Positions 25,405 to 34,557 of a stretch of DNA of 64,000 nucleotides are shown here, one piece after another. Source of the DNA: Xanthomarina spongicola (GTDB taxonomy: Bacteria > Bacteroidota > Bacteroidia > Flavobacteriales > Flavobacteriaceae); contig NZ_QGGP01000002.1 in the NCBI RefSeq assembly GCF_003148645.1, forward strand, positions 231,525-295,524, written 5' to 3'. A program made the translations under genes and the position numbers. How positions within the stretch are numbered: the first letter of the stretch is position 1; each line of letters starts with the position of its first letter. The notes under the pieces were generated by a model. It saw only the letters and a list, made by a program, of their open reading frames with translations, searched no databases and had not been told where the DNA came from.

Positions 25405-26043
25405 TTAATGAGAGGCTAAGTACTCAGCAGTTCCTTTAGCATTAGCTTTCATAGCATCTTTTCCTTCTTCCCAGTTAGCTGGACAAACTTCTCCATGATT
25501 TTGAACATGAGAATATGCATCAATTAAACGTAAAAACTCATTGACGTTTCTTCCAACTGGCATGTGATTAATACCTTCATGGAATACTGTTCCTTCTTCG
25601 TCTATTAAATAAGTAGCTCTATAGGTTACATTGTCACCATCAACAGTAACAATTCCAGTCTCTTCATTATATTGTTCGTTTGTAATATCTAAAATTCCAA
25701 GTGTAGCAGCAAGATTTCTGTTTGAATCAGCTAAAATTGGATACGTTACACCTTCAATTCCACCATTATCTTTTGGAGTGTTTAACCACGCAAAGTGTAC
25801 TTCAGGAGTATCGCAAGATGCACCAATTACAATGGTATTACGTTTTTTGAATTCTTCCATAGCTGCTTGGAAAGCATGTAATTCTGTTGGGCATACAAAA
25901 GTAAAGTCTTTAGGATACCAAAATAAGATTACTTTTTTGTTGTTATTTATCGCTTCTTCTAGAACGTTCACTTTAAAAGTGTCTCCCATTTCGTTCATTG
26001 CGTCTACGTTTAAATTTGGGAATTTTTTACCTACAAATGCCAT
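25405..26043 (-). CDS. Typical 2-Cys peroxiredoxin (AhpC/TSA family)
   Basis: The 212-residue enzyme has the peroxidatic motif FTFVCPTE (C51) and the resolving cysteine in GEVCPANW (C187), as in AhpC/Prx1-type decameric peroxiredoxins. The C-terminus ends EYLASH and lacks a YF motif, so it may be less prone to over-oxidation than eukaryotic Prx1. It detoxifies peroxides using the thioredoxin encoded next. It starts the leftward operon peroxiredoxin-thioredoxin-small protein. Confidence 0.93.
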   Translation of the reverse strand: MAFVGKKFPNLNVDAMNEMGDTFKVNVLEEAINNNKKVILFWYPKDFTFVCPTELHAFQAAMEEFKKRNTIVIGASCDTPEVHFAWLNTPKDNGGIEGVTYPILADSNRNLAATLGILDITNEQYNEETGIVTVDGDNVTYRATYLIDEEGTVFHEGINHMPVGRNVNEFLRLIDAYSHVQNHGEVCPANWEEGKDAMKANAKGTAEYLASH

Positions 26044-26183
26044 GTGTATTATGTTTAAATATTAATAAATTTCTTTAATGCAAATATAGCCTAGATTAGG
26101 ATTATTAAAGGCTAATAAAATCTTAATTTTTTATTGTGTTATAAGTTTTACTTATGATAAAAATAAAAAACAATAAGAAAATT

Positions 26184-27650
26184 CTATTTTGAAGAAAGTT
26201 GTTTGATTTTAATCTGTAAAGCTGCAAAGAATAGTGTAGTAAAAGGGCTAAGCCAGTTAAAAATTGCATAAACAAAATAATCTGCAACACTAACACCTAA
26301 CACACCAGATTGATAAGCGCCACAGGTATTCCATGGTATTAAAACAGAGGTAACAGTCCCAGAATCTTCTAAAGTTCTACTTAAGTTCTCTGGAGCTAAG
26401 CCTTTATCTTGATAAGCTTTTTTAAACATTTTTCCTGGAATAACTATGGCTAGATATTGATCGCTAGCTATGGTATTTAATCCTAAACAGCTTATTACAG
26501 TACTTGCAAATAAGCCAAATACAGTTGTAGCAACAGAGAGTAAAGCCCTTGTAATTCTAGAAAGCGCACCAATAGCATCCATAGTACCACCAAAAACCAT
26601 AGCGCAGCAAATTAAAAAGATAGTCCAAAGCATCCCTTTCATACCACCAGCAGAGAATAAGTCATTAAGCTTTTCATTGTCTGTAGTAATTTGAGTATCG
26701 GTAAAAATAGCATTGATTATCGAGCCAAATTTAGAAGATGCTAATCCGTCTAAAATATTTGGTTGAAAAATAAAAGCAAAAACAGCAGCTAGTAATACAC
26801 CAGCTCCTAAAGCAATTAATGGTTTTGTTTTTAATAATATAAGCGCAATTACTGCCAATGGAACAATAAATAAAAGTGGTGTAATATTAAATGTTTTACC
26901 AATACTGGTTAATAAACTACTTAAATCTGCATTTCCAGTAGTATCGATAGACATACTTATAATACTAAATGTAATAAGTGTAATAATAATGGTTGGAACT
27001 GTAGTTAGAGACATATATCTAATATGAGTAAACAAATCTGTTCCTGCCATTGCTGGAGCTAGGTTTGTTGTATCACTTAATGGCGACATTTTATCACCAA
27101 AATAGGCTCCAGAAATAACAGCTCCTGCAATCATTCCAGTGTGAATTCCTAAAGCACTTCCAATTCCAATTAAAGCAATACCAACGGTCGCAGAAGTGGT
27201 CCAAGAGCTACCTGTAGCAATAGAAATAACGGCACATATAATTACTGAAGCAGGCAAGAATATAGCAGGACTTAATACTTGTAAACCATAATATACCATA
27301 GCAGGTATAACACCACTTACTAGCCAAGTTCCAGCCAAAGCTCCAACTAAAAATAATATCATAATAGGAACAAAGACACTTTTTAAGTTTTCCCATATTT
27401 CTTTCAGCATGATGCCAAAATTAACTTTATTAAAAAAACCAACAATAGCAGCAATACCACCACCAATTAATAAAATAAACTGATTAGAATACTCACCTAA
27501 GGCTTCACCATCTGCAACAAAAATGTTATAAGCTAACATCATCATTAAAAGAACAACTGGAATTAATGCTTCCCAAATATTAAGTTCCTTATTTTCAATA
27601 ATTGTTTGATCTTCGATTTCAATTTCGGAAAGATTTTTATCGTCTTGCAT
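26184..27650 (-). CDS. NhaC-family Na+/H+ antiporter
   Basis: The 488-residue membrane protein has an acidic cytoplasmic N-terminus (about 1-25) and about eleven membrane spans. Family motifs include ATGSSWTTSATVG, GAVISGAYFGDKMSPLSDTTNLAP and DSGTVTSVLIPWNTCGAYQS. NhaC-type carriers exchange sodium or, in some members, organic anions for protons, which suits a marine lifestyle. It is a single gene with its own promoter region in the 306-bp gap to the right. Confidence 0.9.
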   Translation of the reverse strand: MQDDKNLSEIEIEDQTIIENKELNIWEALIPVVLLMMMLAYNIFVADGEALGEYSNQFILLIGGGIAAIVGFFNKVNFGIMLKEIWENLKSVFVPIMILFLVGALAGTWLVSGVIPAMVYYGLQVLSPAIFLPASVIICAVISIATGSSWTTSATVGIALIGIGSALGIHTGMIAGAVISGAYFGDKMSPLSDTTNLAPAMAGTDLFTHIRYMSLTTVPTIIITLITFSIISMSIDTTGNADLSSLLTSIGKTFNITPLLFIVPLAVIALILLKTKPLIALGAGVLLAAVFAFIFQPNILDGLASSKFGSIINAIFTDTQITTDNEKLNDLFSAGGMKGMLWTIFLICCAMVFGGTMDAIGALSRITRALLSVATTVFGLFASTVISCLGLNTIASDQYLAIVIPGKMFKKAYQDKGLAPENLSRTLEDSGTVTSVLIPWNTCGAYQSGVLGVSVADYFVYAIFNWLSPFTTLFFAALQIKIKQLSSK

Positions 27651-27956
27651 TGCTTAAGTTAGTTTTTAGGATTGTAATGTTACGATTTTCACTTTAAGTA
27701 TGCAAAAAAAAACTATTTAAGAGAGTTACAGTAATATTTAATTTTGACAAATACTTATGATACCTTTTTTTAATTAAAATTAAAATATTTAAATTATAGG
27801 TATCCTTCACTTTTTATGATCTTAACTTGTCAATGACTAAACAATTAAAAAGCTTATACACGATAACTAAATTATTGCCTAGTTTATCGAAATAACCTTT
27901 TTTTAAAATAGAATTAAATATTTGTATTATATCTTTGATTTACAATTATTTTAGTC
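27651..27956. other. Divergent intergenic region, 306 bp
   Basis: It separates nhaC (left) from the C1q-like gene (right). TATCTTTG at 27930-27937 fits the -7 element for the right-hand gene. A hairpin at 27861-27889 (CGATAACTA/TAGTTTATCG, one bulge) is followed by a T-run at 27898-27904, terminator-like on the plus strand although no plus-strand gene precedes it. GATACCT/AGGTATC (27759-27765, 27798-27804) form a second, long-loop dyad. Confidence 0.5.
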
Positions 27957-28682
27957 ATGAGTTTTCAGAAAGTTATCATGCTTTTTTGTATTATTAATCT
28001 CTTTTCTTTTGAGTTTTCTGCACAAGTTGGAATTGGGACAACATCTCCTCATGCTTCTTCGGTTTTAGAAATTAATAGTTCAAATTCAGGTATTCTAATA
28101 CCTAGAATAGCTTTAACGTCTTCTACAGATGTTGTTACTATTCTGGCTCCAGAAGTAAGTTTATTAATATATAATACAAACACAGTAATAGATGATATTA
28201 CTCCAGGTTTCTATTTTTGGGATGGAAACCAATGGGATAGGGTTAATAAAGAAATTGAATTGGTTTATGGTGAAATATACAAATCTCAATCTGCTTCTTT
28301 ACAACTATTAAATAGTAGTGTGCCAATTGAGTTTGGTTCTGTAGGTGTTAATCAAGGTGTAACAGCAAACAGTAATAGTTTTCAAGTTTCTCAAGCAGGA
28401 GTATATAGAGTTACTTATTCAATTTCGGTCTATAAATCAGGTGGTGGCCCAATTACTTTGGGGTTTTGTTTAGCTACTGGTTTTACTACTGCTGATCGGA
28501 TTCCAGGTTCTTTTTGTCATTCGAATTTAGATGCTACAAAAGAAATAAATTGTGTTATGAATAAGATTATTCATTTAAACGCAAATCAATCAATCTATCT
28601 TTTTCCAGATATTACAAATACAAACGTAAGGGTAAAACCAAATTCTGCTACCATGAATATTGAATTGATAAAAGCTGATTAG
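27957..28682 (+). CDS. Exported C1q/TNF-like surface protein
   Basis: The 241-residue protein has a signal peptide (1-22) and a Bacteroidota head segment: QVGIGTTSPHASSVLEINSS, GILIPRI and PGFYFWDGNQWDRV (about 23-96). A C1q/BclA-like jelly-roll follows (about 105-239), with the pattern SVPIEFGSV, NSFQVSQAGVYRVTYSISV and NIELIKAD at the end. Such proteins often trimerise and form fibres or coats outside the cell. No T9SS sorting domain or lipobox is visible, so its anchor is unclear. It is a single gene. Confidence 0.75.
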   Translation: MSFQKVIMLFCIINLFSFEFSAQVGIGTTSPHASSVLEINSSNSGILIPRIALTSSTDVVTILAPEVSLLIYNTNTVIDDITPGFYFWDGNQWDRVNKEIELVYGEIYKSQSASLQLLNSSVPIEFGSVGVNQGVTANSNSFQVSQAGVYRVTYSISVYKSGGGPITLGFCLATGFTTADRIPGSFCHSNLDATKEINCVMNKIIHLNANQSIYLFPDITNTNVRVKPNSATMNIELIKAD

Positions 28683-28859
28683 ATTCTAGATTAAAATAAT
28701 TATTATTTTAATCTATACAGTTTATTCAATGTTATAACTGAAAATCTCTATGATATATACAATAAGAAGGTTTGAATAATTCCAATTGATGATTCTAAAA
28801 TTTGACCAGTCTATAAATATTGAATAGATTATCTTTTTGTTATGTATGTTTGTATTTAA

Positions 28860-29885
28860 ATGGATTCACTTACTCAAATAGTTTTAGGTGCTGCGTGTGG
28901 CGAAGCAGCTCTAGGAAAAAAAATAGGGAATAAAGCCTTATTGTTTGGTGCTATTGGTGGAACCATTCCAGATTTAGATGTCTTTGTTGGTAATTGGCTT
29001 TATGGCAACGAAATTGACGCCATGTTATTTCATAGAGGCTTTATGCATTCCATATTATTTTCTGTACTAGGAGCCCTTTTTTTTGGATGGCTTTTTTACA
29101 AATTATACAATACTGGAAAACGTAAAGACACTACCAATTTGAAAGCTTGGATATGGTTATTCTTTTTATCGTTATTTACACATCCTATCCTAGATTGCTT
29201 TACGCCTTATGGAACGCAACTTTTTGCTCCATTTAGTAAATATCGCGTAGCATTTAATAATATTTCTGTAGTTGATCCTATTTACACTTTACCTTTCTTG
29301 TTCAGCATCCTTGTGATGATGTTTTATAAACGAAATTCTCAAAATAGGGCACTTTGGTTAAGGTTAGGAATAGGTGTTAGTTCAGCATATATGCTCTTTA
29401 CATTTGGGAATAAGGTTTATATGGATTCCATTTTTAGAGCATCGTTAAAACAAGAAGGCATTGCATATCAACGTTATTTTACCCAACCTACAATTTTTAA
29501 TAATGTCCTTTGGTATGGGACTGTTGAAACGGAAACATACTACTATGTAGGTTATTATTCTCTCTTGGATAATGGTAATAGATACTCAGATTGGACTAAA
29601 ATACCTAAAGTTAGAGATTTAACAGCTGATGATTTTAAACGTGTCGAAAGATTGGCTTGGTTTAGTAATAACTATTATAGTATCTATAAGATGGATAATA
29701 ACTTGTATAAGTATAATGATCTACGCTATCCTTTAACAAATAAGAACAATCCTAATTCTTCTGTTTTTAGTTTTGTGTTATTTAATGATAATGGAAACTT
29801 AAATATGAAACCCTTTCAACGAAGTGAAGATAATGTTTCTGAAACCTTAACAGTACTTTGGGAACGATTGAAAGGAAAAAAATAA
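28860..29885 (+). CDS. Membrane-bound metal-dependent hydrolase (YdjM/DUF457-like)
   Basis: The 341-residue protein starts MDSLTQIVLGAACGEAALG and contains GTIPDLDVF, HRGFMHSILF and THPILDCFTPYGTQL. These are the conserved His/Asp positions of the YdjM-like membrane hydrolase family. Four to five membrane spans lie in the N-terminal 190 residues, and the C-terminal 150 form a soluble domain. The reaction is not known for the family. A bidirectional terminator follows directly. Confidence 0.8.
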   Translation: MDSLTQIVLGAACGEAALGKKIGNKALLFGAIGGTIPDLDVFVGNWLYGNEIDAMLFHRGFMHSILFSVLGALFFGWLFYKLYNTGKRKDTTNLKAWIWLFFLSLFTHPILDCFTPYGTQLFAPFSKYRVAFNNISVVDPIYTLPFLFSILVMMFYKRNSQNRALWLRLGIGVSSAYMLFTFGNKVYMDSIFRASLKQEGIAYQRYFTQPTIFNNVLWYGTVETETYYYVGYYSLLDNGNRYSDWTKIPKVRDLTADDFKRVERLAWFSNNYYSIYKMDNNLYKYNDLRYPLTNKNNPNSSVFSFVLFNDNGNLNMKPFQRSEDNVSETLTVLWERLKGKK

Positions 29886-29916
29886 TAGTGCTTTAGAATT
29901 GAGCTAAAGCACTATT
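29884..29916. terminator. Bidirectional terminator
   Basis: A perfect 13-bp stem (AATAGTGCTTTAG and complement) with a 7-base loop sits between two convergent genes, with A/T runs on both sides. It begins inside the TAA stop codon of the hydrolase gene. Confidence 0.85.
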
Positions 29917-29942
29917 TAAAAATTATAATTTCTATATGATTT

Positions 29943-31148
29943 TTATGCCTTTAAAATAGAAAGTGAAATCATACATTCACGCATGGTGTTATATGTACGA
30001 TCAATATCTGCATCTAGGCCTATTGAAAAACGAATTAAACCATCGCTTAATCCCATTTCTTTTTGTTCGTCTTCAGGAATTTCAGAAGAGGTTGAGCTTC
30101 CAGGAGCAGAGAATAAGGTTTTATAAAAACCTAAACTTACTGCTAAATATCCTAGGTTTTTTTCTTGCATTAACTCCATTAAAGCATTGGCTTTATCAAT
30201 AGAACCTACGTCTATTGTTAACATACCACCAAAGCCATATTTTTCGTTCATCATAGACTTGAATAAACTATGTGAAGGATGTGAGGCTAATCCAGGATAA
30301 ACCGTTTTTAATCCTAATTTTTCAAATTTTTCAGCTAAATACGTAGCATTCAAACTGTGTTGTTGCATTCTAATATGAAGTGTTCTTAAATTCTTTAAAA
30401 CTGATGCTGCTCTTAAACTGTCCATAGTAGAACCTAAAAGCATACAAGCACCATTGTTAACGTTACGTAAATCGTTTATAAATTCTTGTGTACCACAAAC
30501 AACACCACCAACTGTGTCGCTTGAGCCGTTGATGAATTTTGTTAAACTATGGATTACGATATCTGCTCCTAATTGAATTGGTGAAATAGAAAGAGGAGAA
30601 AAGGTATTGTCAACAATTAATTTTAGGTTGTGCTTTTTAGCTAATTTGGCAAGCCCTTCAATATCTGCTACTTCCAATAATGGATTACTAACAGATTCGC
30701 AATAAAGCACTTTGGTATTTGGTGTAATAGCTGCTTCAACTACATCTAATTTTGTGATATCAACAAAACTTGTTTCAATATTAAATCTTGGCGTAAAGTT
30801 CTTTAGAAAAGCGTAAGTACCACCATAAATGGTTCTACTAGAAACCACATGGTCTCCTGCACCACAAAGCTGCATGATTACTGGAGTAATGGCTCCCATT
30901 CCTGAGGCTGTTACATTAGCCGTTTCTGTGCCTTCCATTGCAGCTAAAGCTTCACCTAAATATAGATTTGATGGTGAAGAATGACGAGAATATAAATAAC
31001 AACCATCTGCATTACCTTCAAAAGTATCAAACATGGTTTTTGCTGAAAGAAAAGTGTAAGTAGATGAATCTGAAATGGAAGGATTAACGCCTCCAAATTC
31101 TCCAAAATATTGTAGATCCTGTATGTTGTTTGCTGGTTTAAAAGCCAT
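29943..31148 (-). CDS. Cys/Met-metabolism PLP-dependent lyase (methionine gamma-lyase-like)
   Basis: The 401-residue trans-sulfuration enzyme has the cofactor-binding GMGAITPVIM, the substrate loop RTIYGGTYAFL, D of LIVDNTFSPL and the Schiff-base lysine in HSLTKFINGSSD. The position corresponding to the catalytic cysteine of classical methionine gamma-lyases (YGCT) is glycine here. A cystathionine gamma-lyase-type or other C-S lyase activity is therefore possible. It is divergent from an Lrp/AsnC regulator, which commonly controls such genes in response to amino acids. Confidence 0.85.
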   Translation of the reverse strand: MAFKPANNIQDLQYFGEFGGVNPSISDSSTYTFLSAKTMFDTFEGNADGCYLYSRHSSPSNLYLGEALAAMEGTETANVTASGMGAITPVIMQLCGAGDHVVSSRTIYGGTYAFLKNFTPRFNIETSFVDITKLDVVEAAITPNTKVLYCESVSNPLLEVADIEGLAKLAKKHNLKLIVDNTFSPLSISPIQLGADIVIHSLTKFINGSSDTVGGVVCGTQEFINDLRNVNNGACMLLGSTMDSLRAASVLKNLRTLHIRMQQHSLNATYLAEKFEKLGLKTVYPGLASHPSHSLFKSMMNEKYGFGGMLTIDVGSIDKANALMELMQEKNLGYLAVSLGFYKTLFSAPGSSTSSEIPEDEQKEMGLSDGLIRFSIGLDADIDRTYNTMRECMISLSILKA

Positions 31149-31234
31149 AATATTATTAATTTAAGTTAAATGTGATGTAAAAATGGTGATTAATAGGCAA
31201 TATATCAATAGAGGTAATTTTCTTTAGATAATAA

Positions 31235-31255
31235 ATCTATAAATAGATATATTTG
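31235..31255 (+). promoter_or_regulatory. Promoter and palindrome of the lrp-like gene
   Basis: TATATTTG (31248-31255) matches the Bacteroidota -7 element. It directly follows the dyad ATCTAT/ATAGAT (31235-31240, 31243-31248), which would suit an Lrp-type dimer site. Autoregulation and control of the divergent lyase gene are inferred. Confidence 0.5.
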
Positions 31256-31312
31256 TAGATTAATAATAAGTTTAAAATGTTTGTAATTCACTTAAACTGA
31301 AAATTTTTCAAA

Positions 31313-31771
31313 ATGACTTTCGATGCGATTGATAAAAAATTACTAGCCTTATTGCAGGCAGATAGCAAACAAACCAATAAGCAGCTTTCTTTAAAATTAA
31401 ATCTATCAGTAACAGCAGTTTACGAACGGATTAAAAAACTGGAGAATAATGGCGTTATTTCTAAATATGTGGCTTTAGTTAAGAAAGATAAAGTAGAAAA
31501 AGATTTTGTTGCATTTTGTCATATTAAGCTTATACAGCACTCTCAGGCTTATGTGGTTAAATTTGAAAAAGAGGTTGCCAATTTAGAAGAAGTATTGGAG
31601 TGTTATCATATTAGTGGCGATTACGATTACCTTTTAAAAGTAATTGTGGAAGACATGGAAGCTTTTCGAGAATTTATGGTGAATAAACTTACGTCCATAA
31701 ACCATATTGGTAGTACACACAGTATGTTTGTAATAAATGAAGTAAAACATACCACTGCTATAACTGTTTAA
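31313..31771 (+). CDS. Lrp/AsnC-family transcriptional regulator
   Basis: The 152-residue protein has an N-terminal HTH (AIDKKLLALLQADSKQTNKQ then LSLKLNLSVTAVYERIKKLE) and a C-terminal RAM effector domain (about 70-145), with the GDYDYLLKV motif typical of the amino-acid pocket. These regulators form octamers and respond to amino acids. Position opposite the PLP lyase suggests that it controls that gene. The next gene begins 2 bp after its stop. Confidence 0.9.
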   Translation: MTFDAIDKKLLALLQADSKQTNKQLSLKLNLSVTAVYERIKKLENNGVISKYVALVKKDKVEKDFVAFCHIKLIQHSQAYVVKFEKEVANLEEVLECYHISGDYDYLLKVIVEDMEAFREFMVNKLTSINHIGSTHSMFVINEVKHTTAITV

Positions 31772-31773
31772 TT

Positions 31774-32400
31774 ATGAAATCTACCACGTATAAACTAATT
31801 GAGTTTTTTATAGTTTTTATATTAATACCTATCAGTTTTACTCTTGATTATTCAATTTGGTTAAAACTGGCTATTTGTGTACTTGGGTTTATATATGTGG
31901 TATTTGTATTATTAAAGGTTGAAAACAATAAATTTAAAATTGCAACGTATCTTAATTGGAAGTTATTTTGGAAACAGACTATTGTTAAGCTAACTGTTAT
32001 AGCTATTTTGACAACTCTTTTTGTGTATTTTACAGATAAAGAATCATTGTTTCAAGTTGTACAAAACAAGCCATTAAAATGGCTGATTATTTTATTTGTT
32101 TATAGCGTTTTTTCAGTATATCCTCAGGAATTAATTTTTAGAACATTTTATTTTCAAAGATTTCAAACCTTTTTTAAAAACAAAAACCTGTTTATTTTCA
32201 TTAATGCTATTGTATTTTCATTAGCACATTTGTTTTTCCGAAACACCTTAGTATTAATCATGACTTTCTTGGGAGGTATTCTATTTGCGCTCACTTATTC
32301 AAAATTAAAATCTACTCTATTGGTTTCAATTGAACATGCCATTTATGGATGTTGGTTATTTACTGTTGGAATGGGAGAGATGCTTGGGTTTCCTTCGTAA
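31774..32400 (+). CDS. CPBP-family intramembrane metalloprotease
   Basis: The 208-residue membrane protein has about six spans and CPBP (Abi/Rce1) motifs. Motif 1 reads QELIFR in place of the usual EExxxR, motif 2 is FSLAH, and a late EHAIYG supplies the third conserved His. The first glutamate of motif 1 is thus glutamine, so activity may be altered. Bacterial members cleave membrane-bound peptides or process prenylated-like substrates. It is co-transcribed with the lrp-like gene; the connection is unknown. Confidence 0.8.
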   Translation: MKSTTYKLIEFFIVFILIPISFTLDYSIWLKLAICVLGFIYVVFVLLKVENNKFKIATYLNWKLFWKQTIVKLTVIAILTTLFVYFTDKESLFQVVQNKPLKWLIILFVYSVFSVYPQELIFRTFYFQRFQTFFKNKNLFIFINAIVFSLAHLFFRNTLVLIMTFLGGILFALTYSKLKSTLLVSIEHAIYGCWLFTVGMGEMLGFPS

Positions 32401-32440
32401 AGTAGTAATATTTCTAAAGTTGATACTTTTTAAATCTATA

Positions 32441-33529
32441 TTAATACTGCAAAGGGATTTTTATTATAGTAATAACACCCTTTTTCGATTTTAATGTTTT
32501 AAAGGTGAAACTATAGTCAGTATTGTAAAGGGTTTTCAATCGTTCAATACTGTTTTTAATTCCTATGCCTTCATTTCTTTTTTTGTTTTTATCTAATATT
32601 TTACCATTATTCTCAATCTCTAAAACAAGGTTATTCTTCTTTTTATAAATATTGATTTTTATTTCTAAATCGGTATGCTCTGCCGAATAGCCATGCTTAA
32701 TAGAGTTTTCAATGATTGGTTGAACCATTAAACTTGGTATTAAAGCATTCTTGACATCGTCTTCAATGTCTATTTTAATAGATAAATGATCAGAAAATCG
32801 AATAAGCATGATTTCCATGTATTTTTCAAGAATCACTAATTCTCTGCTTAGAGGTATGGTGTCTTCATGTTTAATAACAATAATTTCTCTTAAAAGATCT
32901 CCTAAATAAGAAATCATGTTTTGTGCTTTACCAGGATCTAGAGAGATTAAAGATGAAATACTATGTAAAGTATTAAATAAGAAATGAGGGTCTAATTGAG
33001 CCTTTAACATTTCTAATCTGGCATTTGTTACCTGTTGAGTTAATTGGACTTTCTGTAATTCTATTTTTACAATTTTATTAATATAATAATAGCAATATAT
33101 AATGCTAACAAAGCCAACGTAGCCTAGAAAATGAAGATTTGAACTGGCAACAGCTTCTATGAAAAAGTCTTTAATATTTATGGAATCTAAGGTTTTTTGA
33201 TTTGTGATAATTTGGTATGCATATAAGAAAATATACATCGTAATAATGTAAAGCATTGATAATACAAAATGTATAAGAATTACATATTTCCATTTATAAT
33301 GCCTGTCGAATGTTAATTTAGTAATGAGTATTATTAAAATAATAACAGGGGGAATAATAAGCAGGTTTGTAACGAGTGGATCAATTATAGTTTCCTTCCA
33401 ATTTAATCTGCCATAGACTCCTAAATTATTTAATTTTAAAACGATTCCTCTTGAAATTAAATAGATGTGATACAGTAAGACATAGCCTAACAGAATGTAG
33501 AATAATTTTTTATCTATATACTTTTTCAT
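32441..33529 (-). CDS. LytS-like sensor histidine kinase
   Basis: The 362-residue protein has four predicted membrane spans (about 9-30, 50-70, 80-105, 135-155) with a short coiled segment. The His_kinase domain carries HFLFNTLHSISSLI as the phospho-accepting H-box. The ATPase domain has PIIENSIKHGYS as N-box and GIGIKNSIERL as G-box. No extracellular sensor domain is visible, so the signal is likely within or at the membrane. Its start overlaps the LytTR regulator stop by 4 bp, making a standard pair. Confidence 0.9.
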   Translation of the reverse strand: MKKYIDKKLFYILLGYVLLYHIYLISRGIVLKLNNLGVYGRLNWKETIIDPLVTNLLIIPPVIILIILITKLTFDRHYKWKYVILIHFVLSMLYIITMYIFLYAYQIITNQKTLDSINIKDFFIEAVASSNLHFLGYVGFVSIIYCYYYINKIVKIELQKVQLTQQVTNARLEMLKAQLDPHFLFNTLHSISSLISLDPGKAQNMISYLGDLLREIIVIKHEDTIPLSRELVILEKYMEIMLIRFSDHLSIKIDIEDDVKNALIPSLMVQPIIENSIKHGYSAEHTDLEIKINIYKKKNNLVLEIENNGKILDKNKKRNEGIGIKNSIERLKTLYNTDYSFTFKTLKSKKGVITIIKIPLQY

Positions 33530-34302
33530 TTTCTTAGGCCTATTTTTTTTAAAAAGTCCTTTTTATAACTTCTACTTATTCTAAACTGTTTTAAATCTTT
33601 CATTTTAACATCTATTTCACCAAAATTAGATTTAATAACTTCCTTAATATATTCAATGTTTATAATAGTAGAGCGATGAATTCTGCTAAATTGATTATCA
33701 GGTAATTCAAGCATCATATTTGACATGGAATTACGAAGTAAATATTTTTTATCGGTTGTGAATATTTCTATATAGCTATTTGAAGCTGTTATGTAATTAA
33801 TATTATTTGCTTCTATAAATGTTGTTTTATTTTTTAATGGAATTGGGATTGTTTTTTTTGTTGAGACTACTTTTTGTTCCTTAGGCTGTATATATTCAAG
33901 TAGAGACTGGATTTTATGTTGCAAAAAATCTGTGTCATTAGACTTAAAGGTTTCTAATACTTTGTTTATAGATTTATAAAATCTGTCTTCACTAAAAGGT
34001 TTTAATAGATAGTCAAAAGCAAAATAATCAAAGGCTTTTAGAGTATACGTGTCAAATGCAGTAGCAAAAATAACTAAATGAGAGTTTATAGAGATAGCTT
34101 CTAAAACATCAAAACCAGTCATGTCCTTAAGTTTAATATCTAAGAAAATTAAATCTGGTATATGCAGATTAATTAATTCTACAGCTTCTTTTCCTGTGCC
34201 ACACTGCCCAACAATTTCAAATTCAGTTCTAGGAATCAATAATCTTTCAATCATCAATCTAGCTAAAGGCTCATCATCAATTATTAAGGTAGAAATTTTC
34301 AT
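33526..34302 (-). CDS. LytTR-family response regulator
   Basis: The 258-residue protein has a receiver domain (about 1-120, acidic DDEP near the start, phospho-aspartate in DLIFLDIKL, K of LLKPF) and a LytTR DNA-binding domain (about 155-258, ending FRISRSYKKDFLKKI). LytTR proteins bind paired direct repeats about one or two turns apart. A candidate pair lies in the divergent promoter region of the T9SS propeller gene. It is the first gene of the leftward pair with the kinase. Confidence 0.92.
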   Translation of the reverse strand: MKISTLIIDDEPLARLMIERLLIPRTEFEIVGQCGTGKEAVELINLHIPDLIFLDIKLKDMTGFDVLEAISINSHLVIFATAFDTYTLKAFDYFAFDYLLKPFSEDRFYKSINKVLETFKSNDTDFLQHKIQSLLEYIQPKEQKVVSTKKTIPIPLKNKTTFIEANNINYITASNSYIEIFTTDKKYLLRNSMSNMMLELPDNQFSRIHRSTIINIEYIKEVIKSNFGEIDVKMKDLKQFRISRSYKKDFLKKIGLRK

Positions 34303-34424
34303 TTATAGTCAATATAAAAACAGTGATTTAAAATAGAATTAGTCCAATTTATATAAAAAAAACGGATAATCTTTAATATGGAATATGTCTTATTTTAGGT
34401 AAAATGTTATTCACTACAAAATAA

Positions 34425-34456
34425 CAGTAGTTGACAACAAAATTCTAGCAGTTAAC
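34425..34456 (+). promoter_or_regulatory. Candidate LytTR direct-repeat site
   Basis: AGTAGTTGACA (34427 onward) and AGCAGTTAACA (34448 onward) are imperfect copies exactly 21 bp apart, sharing AGYAGTTRACA. The spacing and GTT core agree with LytTR recognition of paired repeats. The site lies between the regulator gene and the divergent T9SS propeller gene, about 100 bp before the latter's ATG. Confidence 0.5.
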
Positions 34457-34557
34457 ATCATTTCCAATAAAATCACCCATAGAAGTTAATAATTTTAAAA
34501 AAGCAATCAGGTCGATTGTGCTATTAATTTAACGGATTATTAATTAAATAACAGATT

